36,102 nt of DNA, from positions 1 to 36,102 of the forward strand of contig JAJDDX010000477.1 in NCBI GenBank assembly GCA_029260055.1, read 5' to 3'. The position numbers and the translations under genes were made by a program. The notes under the pieces are model-generated. The model was not told where the DNA came from, searched no databases, and saw only the letters and a list, made by a program, of their open reading frames with translations. This document shows positions 31,935 to 36,102 of the stretch, piece after piece. The DNA is from Phycisphaerae bacterium. GTDB taxonomy: Bacteria; Planctomycetota; Phycisphaerae; UBA1845. Positions within the stretch are counted from its first letter, which is position 1; the number at the start of each line of letters is the position of its first letter.

Positions 31935-32909
31935 TTGGCGGAGACGGCTGCGATCATTCTGGCGGCGGGCAAGAGCACTCGGATGCGCTCCGATCTGCCG
32001 AAGGTGCTGCACGAGATTTGCGGGCGTCCGATGCTGGGTTACGTGCTCAGTGCGTGCCGTCTGGCTTGTGTGGACCGCATCATCGCCGTGGTGGGTCACG
32101 GGAAGGACCAGGTGATCGATCGGTTCAGTGCCGACCTGGACGTGACTTGGGTCGAGCAGGTCGAGCAGAACGGCACCGGCCATGCGGTACAGGTGTGCCG
32201 CGATGCCCTGGAAGGCTTTGACGGCAGCGTACTGGTCGTCGCCGGGGATATGCCGCTGCTGCGTCGTGAGACGGTGATCGAGCTACTCGAGTCTCGCGAG
32301 GAATCGGGTGACGCCTTGGCGCTTGCCACGACGGTTCTGGACGATCCGACGGGATACGGGCGGATCATTCGAGACGGTGACGGGAAGCTCGAAGCGATCG
32401 TCGAGCACCGGGATTGCTCGAAGGAGCAGCGCGAGGTTTTCGAGGTCAACCCGAGCTACTACTGCTTTGATGCTCGGCGACTGTTCGGCACGCTGGATGA
32501 GATCAAGCCCTCGGCGGACACCGGCGAGGTCTATCTGACCGACGCGGTCAAAGCTCTGCGGGACGGTGGCGAGGGTGTTTCGGCCGTTACGAGCGTGCCG
32601 GCTGAGGACGCGATGGGTATCAATACGCGGCTCGATCTGGCGAGGGCCGCTCGTGCCATGGAAGATAGAATTCAGCTTCGGCTGATGAATGAAGGCGTGA
32701 CGATCGTCGATCCGGACAATACCTGGATCGAGGCGGACGTGTCGATCGGGCGTGACTCGGTCGTCTATCCGTTCAGTTTCGTCGGCGTCGGGGCGACGAT
32801 CGGAGAGGGTTGTCGCGTAGGTCCGTACGCCTGCGTGGAGGCGGGCGAGGTCGTGGATGACGGCACTGCGGTCAAGCAGACGGCGTTTCAAGGAGTTGGC
32901 GCGTCATGA
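31935..32909 (+). CDS. glmU: GlmU-type N-acetylglucosamine-1-phosphate uridyltransferase, short form
   Basis: A 324-residue protein that should make UDP-GlcNAc for peptidoglycan and lipid A. The nucleotidyltransferase domain is complete: IILAAGKSTRMRSDLPKVLH, EQNGTGHAV, VVAGDMPLL, GYGRIIRDGDGKLEAIVEHR and TGEVYLTDAV. The C-terminal left-handed beta-helix is a stub of about 75 residues (NTWIEADVSIGRDSVVYPFS, IGEGCRVGPYACVEAG), whereas bifunctional GlmU runs to about 456. The acetyltransferase half is therefore missing and GlcN-1-P acetylation must come from elsewhere. The start is TTG 31935 with GAGG about 9 bases upstream. It overlaps prs by ATGA. Confidence 0.88.
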   Translation: MAETAAIILAAGKSTRMRSDLPKVLHEICGRPMLGYVLSACRLACVDRIIAVVGHGKDQVIDRFSADLDVTWVEQVEQNGTGHAVQVCRDALEGFDGSVLVVAGDMPLLRRETVIELLESREESGDALALATTVLDDPTGYGRIIRDGDGKLEAIVEHRDCSKEQREVFEVNPSYYCFDARRLFGTLDEIKPSADTGEVYLTDAVKALRDGGEGVSAVTSVPAEDAMGINTRLDLARAARAMEDRIQLRLMNEGVTIVDPDNTWIEADVSIGRDSVVYPFSFVGVGATIGEGCRVGPYACVEAGEVVDDGTAVKQTAFQGVGAS

Positions 32910-33880
32910 GTGCAGCTCGAAAAGCGACTGAATCGGGTTCCGACGGCATGGTTGTCTTCGGCGGGACCGCCGGTGCGGCGCTCGCTGACAAGATCTGCGC
33001 GTATCTCGACGTGCCGCGTGGTCGCGTCACGATGAGCCCGTTTCCCGACGGCGAGACCCTCGTCAAGATCGAAGACGACGTGCGCGGCAAGGACTGCTTC
33101 GTCGTGCAATCGACCTCGCCGCCGGTCAACGACAACCTGATGGAACTGCTGATCTTCATCGATTCGCTGAGGCGAGCCAGCGCCAAGCGCATCACGGCGG
33201 TCATACCCTACTACGGGTACGCCCGTCAGGACCGTAAGTCGGAGGGTCGGACGCCGATCACGGCGAAGCTGGTCGCGAACATGCTGGCGACAGCCGGCGC
33301 CGACCGGGCGCTGACGATGAACTTGCACGCGGATCAGATTCAGGGCTTTTTCGATATTCCAGTGGATCACCTGACGGCTGCACCGGTGCTCACGCGGCAC
33401 CTGCTGGATCACGACGTGAAGAACGCCGTGCTGGTGTCGCCGGACGTGGGCAACATCAAGTTCGGGAGCGATTTCGCCTCGCGATTGGGGGCGGAACTCG
33501 CGGTGATTCACAAGCGGCGCCTCAGCGGCGATTCGACCTTGGCCGTCAACATCATCGGAAACGTCGAAGGTAAGGACGTGTTGATGTTCGACGACATGAT
33601 CACGACTGCCGGGACCGTGTGCGAGGCGGCGAGGCTCGTTCGCGAGCACGGTGCCAAGCGCGTGTTCGTCGGGGCGACGCACGGCGTGTTCGCCGGTCCG
33701 GCGATCGAACGGCTTCGTCAGGCTGAGCTGGTCGAGATCGTCGTGACCGACACGGTTCCGCTTCGCGACGAGGTCAGCAAGGGTTTGAAGAACTTAACGG
33801 TATTGTCGGTGGCCGACCTGATCGGTGAGGCCATTCGGCGTATTCACGAACATAGGTCTGTCAGCGCGCTGTTCTTTTAG
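32906..33880 (+). CDS. prs: Ribose-phosphate pyrophosphokinase (PRPP synthase)
   Basis: A 324-residue cytoplasmic enzyme that makes PRPP from ribose 5-phosphate and ATP for nucleotide, His and Trp synthesis. Family motifs are in order: FPDGETLVKI, PYYGYARQDRK (the flexible ATP-binding loop), NLHADQIQGFFDIPVDHL, SPDVGNIKFGSDFASRLG, and the PRPP loop MFDDMITTAGTVCEAA. VSPDVG is followed by NIKFG instead of the more usual GVxRA, a modest divergence. The glmU-prs pairing is also seen in Firmicutes. The gene is translationally coupled to glmU and precedes rplY by 21 bases. Confidence 0.96.
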   Translation: MSAARKATESGSDGMVVFGGTAGAALADKICAYLDVPRGRVTMSPFPDGETLVKIEDDVRGKDCFVVQSTSPPVNDNLMELLIFIDSLRRASAKRITAVIPYYGYARQDRKSEGRTPITAKLVANMLATAGADRALTMNLHADQIQGFFDIPVDHLTAAPVLTRHLLDHDVKNAVLVSPDVGNIKFGSDFASRLGAELAVIHKRRLSGDSTLAVNIIGNVEGKDVLMFDDMITTAGTVCEAARLVREHGAKRVFVGATHGVFAGPAIERLRQAELVEIVVTDTVPLRDEVSKGLKNLTVLSVADLIGEAIRRIHEHRSVSALFF

Positions 33881-33901
33881 GCGGCGTGGGAGAGTATTGA
33901 C

Positions 33902-34558
33902 GTGGCGGAGACTTTGACACTCAAGGCCGAGGCTCGCGACCAAATCGGCACGCGGGCGGCTCGGGCGATTCGTGCGGCCGGTCGGCTTCCGGCGATCATT
34001 TACGGCCACGGCGAGGGCGTCCAGACGGTGACGTTGGAGCATCACGAGGTCGAGGTCGCGCTGGAACACGGCGCGCACACGCTCCACATCGAGCTTGCCG
34101 GCAAGAGCCAGCAGTGCCTGATCAAGGACGTGCAGTACGACCACATGAATGCGACGCCCGTCCATATGGACCTGACGCGCGTGGACCTCGACGAGCGTGT
34201 GAAGGTCACCGTGGGCATCGAGCTTCGCGGCACGCCCAAGGGTGCGACGCACGGCGGCCTGCTCGACCTGCACATGTCGGCCATCGAGCTGGAATGCCGG
34301 GTGACGGACATCCCCGAGGTCGTGCGCCCGATCGTGACCGAGCTCGAGGTCGGGGATTCGCTCTTGGTCAAGGACCTGGACCTTCCGGAAGGCGTTAATC
34401 CGACCGGTGACCCGAACGAGCGGATCGTGACTATCCACGCGCCGGTGACCGCGGTGTCCGACGACGAAGCGACCGAGGAATCGGAAGACGGAGGCGTCGA
34501 GCCCGAGCGGATCGGGCGCGTCCGCAAGGATGAAGAAGAAGGCAAGAGCGGATCTTAG
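33902..34558 (+). CDS. rplY: 50S ribosomal protein bL25/general stress protein Ctc
   Basis: A 218-residue 5S rRNA-binding protein of the long CTC type. The L25 domain covers about 1-93 (LKAEARDQIGTRAARAIRA, GRLPAIIYGHGEGVQTV, LIKDVQYDHMNATPVHMDL). The CTC beta domain covers about 98-185 (VGIELRGTPKGATHGGLLD). An acidic tail (DDEATEESEDGGVEPE) ends the protein. The start is GTG 33902, after GGGAGAG. It lies between prs and pth, the usual prs-ctc-pth order. Confidence 0.95.
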   Translation: MAETLTLKAEARDQIGTRAARAIRAAGRLPAIIYGHGEGVQTVTLEHHEVEVALEHGAHTLHIELAGKSQQCLIKDVQYDHMNATPVHMDLTRVDLDERVKVTVGIELRGTPKGATHGGLLDLHMSAIELECRVTDIPEVVRPIVTELEVGDSLLVKDLDLPEGVNPTGDPNERIVTIHAPVTAVSDDEATEESEDGGVEPERIGRVRKDEEEGKSGS

Positions 34559-34578
34559 GCTAAGGGCGGACTGACGCT

Positions 34579-35166
34579 GTGAAGCTGATCGTCGGTCTTG
34601 GCAACCCCGGTCCGAAGTACACCGGGACGCGACACAATGTCGGCTTCGCGGTCGTGGACGAGTTCGCGTCGCGATGGTCGATCGACCTGAAGACCGAGAA
34701 GTTCCACGCGTGGTTCGGTAAGGGCAGTGCTCACGGGGAGCAGGTGGTGCTCCTCAAGCCGACGACCTACATGAACCGCAGTGGTTCGGCGGTGCTCGCA
34801 GCCGGGCGGTTCTACAAGCTGGAACTGTCGGACTTGTTGGTCGTCTCGGACGACATGGCGCTTCCGGTGGGGCGGTTGCGGATGCGAGCGGGTGGTTCAC
34901 CCGGCGGGCACAACGGCCTGAGCGACGTGATGCGACACGTCGGCAGCGACGAGTGGTGCCGGCTGCGGATTGGGATTGGGGAGCCGCTGGGCGACGCGTC
35001 GAGTTACGTCACGTCGCGGTTCGGCGACGACGAACAGGCGGTCATGGAGCCCGCGACGCGGCGGGCGGCCGACGCGGTCGAGAGTTGGATCGAGCACGGC
35101 TGCGATCTGACGATGACGAGGTTTAACGGAGATCCGTCCCCGGAAGGCGGGCGGACCGATGAATAA
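34579..35166 (+). CDS. pth: Peptidyl-tRNA hydrolase
   Basis: A 195-residue cytoplasmic enzyme that recycles tRNA from stalled peptidyl-tRNA. The signature GLGNPGPKYTGTRHNVGF carries catalytic H19 and the substrate asparagine. TTYMNRSG, DDMALPVGRLRMR (catalytic Asp) and GGSPGGHNGL are present. Length is that of the family. The start is GTG 34579, 20 bases after rplY. The C-terminal extension (NGDPSPEGGRTDE) is short and polar. Confidence 0.96.
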   Translation: MKLIVGLGNPGPKYTGTRHNVGFAVVDEFASRWSIDLKTEKFHAWFGKGSAHGEQVVLLKPTTYMNRSGSAVLAAGRFYKLELSDLLVVSDDMALPVGRLRMRAGGSPGGHNGLSDVMRHVGSDEWCRLRIGIGEPLGDASSYVTSRFGDDEQAVMEPATRRAADAVESWIEHGCDLTMTRFNGDPSPEGGRTDE

Positions 35167-35211
35167 TGCAACGATGTGGGAATGCTCGATATCCATAGGA
35201 GTTGAGAGACG

Positions 35212-35712
35212 TTGAATCAATACGAAGCGATGTTCCTGCTCGACCCGACGTTCGGGGCTTCGTTCGATGATTGCGAGACCGAGATTCGCAGGCTCATGGA
35301 GCGTGCGGATGGTGAATTGGTCTTCTGCAAGAAATGGGACGAGAGGCGCCTGGCGTACAAGGTCAAGGGACGCAAACGCGGGGTGTACGTACTTACGTAC
35401 TTCAATGGCCATCCGGAGCGTATCGGCGGGATCGAACGTGACGTGAAGATCTCGGAGAACGTGCTGCGCGTGCTGATTCTGCGGGCCGATGGGGTCACGC
35501 AGGACATGATGGAGCGCGCGGTGGCGTCGCACGGTGCGGAGGACGAGGAGGGCTACGGCGACGACAGGCCTCGCTCGCCGAGGCCGGCCGCGGCCGCGCC
35601 CGCCGAGGCGCGACCTGCGCCTGCGCCCGAGCCTGCGCCCGCGGCGACCGCCGTCGCGGAGCCGGAGGCCGCGGGTGCCGAGCCGTCGGGCGATGCGCCG
35701 TCGGGCGAGTAG
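35212..35712 (+). CDS. rpsF: 30S ribosomal protein bS6 with a long Ala/Pro tail
   Basis: A 166-residue protein of the small subunit that binds 16S rRNA with bS18. The core (about 1-97) begins NQYEAMFLLDPTFG and contains CKKWDERRLAYKVKGRKRGV, the family signature. The start is TTG 35212 with AGGAG (35197-35201) at ideal distance. The tail of about 60 residues is rich in Ala, Pro and Glu (PAAAAPAEARPAPAPEPAPA) and is probably disordered, unlike standard bS6 (about 100-135 residues). It is followed by ssb, as usual; rpsR is not seen inside the window. Confidence 0.94.
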   Translation: MNQYEAMFLLDPTFGASFDDCETEIRRLMERADGELVFCKKWDERRLAYKVKGRKRGVYVLTYFNGHPERIGGIERDVKISENVLRVLILRADGVTQDMMERAVASHGAEDEEGYGDDRPRSPRPAAAAPAEARPAPAPEPAPAATAVAEPEAAGAEPSGDAPSGE

Positions 35713-35776
35713 GCACTCTTGCGCCAAGCGTGCGTCGTGATCGGGTCGAAAGTGCAACCGCAAACGAGGTGACGAT

Positions 35777-36102
35777 ATGGCTAGTTACAACCGCATCGTG
35801 CTGATGGGGAACTTGACCCGCGATCCGCAACTGAGCTACACGCCATCGAACACGGCGGTGTGCAAGTTCGGGATCGCGACCAACCGCAAGTTCAAGGATC
35901 GCGACGGCGGCGACCGCGAAGAGGTCTGCTTCGTGGACTGCACGCTTTTCGGACGCGGCGGCGAGGTCTTCAACCAGTATATGAGCAAGGGGAAGCCCGT
36001 GCTCGTGGAAGGGCGATTGAGCCTCGATCAATGGGAAAAGGACGGCCAAAAGCGCAGCAAGCACGAAGTCATCGTCGAGAACTTCCAGTTCGTCGGCGGC
36101 GG
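35777..36102 (+). CDS. ssb: Single-stranded DNA-binding protein, N-terminal part
   Basis: The first 108 residues of an SSB are present; the gene runs off the right edge. The OB fold begins MASYNRIVLMGNLTRDPQLS, continues NTAVCKFGIATNRKF, and includes VDCTLFGRGGEV and KGKPVLVEGRLSLDQWEKDG, the typical tetramer and ssDNA-binding segments. ATG 35777 follows GAGGTGACG. It lies 64 bases after rpsF, in the common rpsF-ssb order, so both may be one transcript. The acidic C-terminal tip that recruits partner proteins is outside the window. Confidence 0.95.
   Translation, partial: MASYNRIVLMGNLTRDPQLSYTPSNTAVCKFGIATNRKFKDRDGGDREEVCFVDCTLFGRGGEVFNQYMSKGKPVLVEGRLSLDQWEKDGQKRSKHEVIVENFQFVGG

Noticed and set aside
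1-36102. CRISPR array, prophage or insertion sequence
   Set aside because: No regularly spaced repeats, phage structural genes or transposase genes were recognised.

Overview
This 36.1-kb window is GC-rich and almost fully coding. It looks like a chromosomal segment of a Gram-negative-type bacterium, most plausibly a member of the Planctomycetota. That placement is an inference from the mix of genes: a long Tad pilus cluster with vWA-bearing TadG proteins, an ECF sigma factor with its own anti-sigma factor, a DUF4159/prenyltransferase-toroid protein, a Memo-family protein, lipid A (LpxK) and heptose-phosphatase-type genes, and a large bL25 (CTC). No marker gene in the window fixes the lineage.

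Layout. 1-638 has no convincing gene. 639-3552 holds an ECF sigma factor, a membrane anti-sigma-like protein and an exported acidic PDZ protein, closed by a strong terminator. 3995-18611 is a complete Tad/Flp pilus locus in one orientation: two Flp pilins, prepilin peptidase (TadV/CpaA), a TadE-like pseudopilin, CpaB/RcpC, the secretin CpaC/RcpA, two tandem TadG-like vWA proteins, CpaE/TadZ, CpaF/TadA, TadB and TadC, closed by a 16-bp GC-rich hairpin. The pilins, the platform, the ATPase and the secretin are all present. A TadD-type TPR pilotin and RcpB are not recognisable.

18884-23031 is a tightly packed four-gene operon: a Memo-like protein with an added N-terminal domain, LpxK, a deoxyhypusine-synthase-like protein, and a GmhB-like HAD phosphatase with an added membrane anchor. 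It appears to serve the cell envelope. 23122-23457 is a convergent HU-like gene. It is followed by about 1.1 kb without a convincing gene, then a secreted, apparently inactive alpha-amylase-like protein. A nested palindromic repeat (26130-26326) separates that gene from a convergent Lon-N-terminal-domain protein. Divergent from the latter is a large exported protein with an alpha/alpha-toroid and two DUF4159-like domains. bL21 (rplU, minus strand) follows without a neighbouring rpmA.

30520-31414 is a two-gene module (unknown protein plus HEPN-like protein) that looks less GC-rich than its surroundings and lies upstream of a tRNA-Gln(TTG). From 31935 to the right edge is a housekeeping run: a short GlmU-type uridyltransferase, prs, rplY/ctc, pth, rpsF and the start of ssb. 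These cover UDP-GlcNAc and PRPP supply, translation and replication.

The strongest candidates for a second look are the duplicated TadG proteins whose vWA domain carries a large insertion, the overlapping unknown/HEPN gene pair, the Memo-LpxK-DHS-like-GmhB-like operon, and the nested palindromic repeat family.
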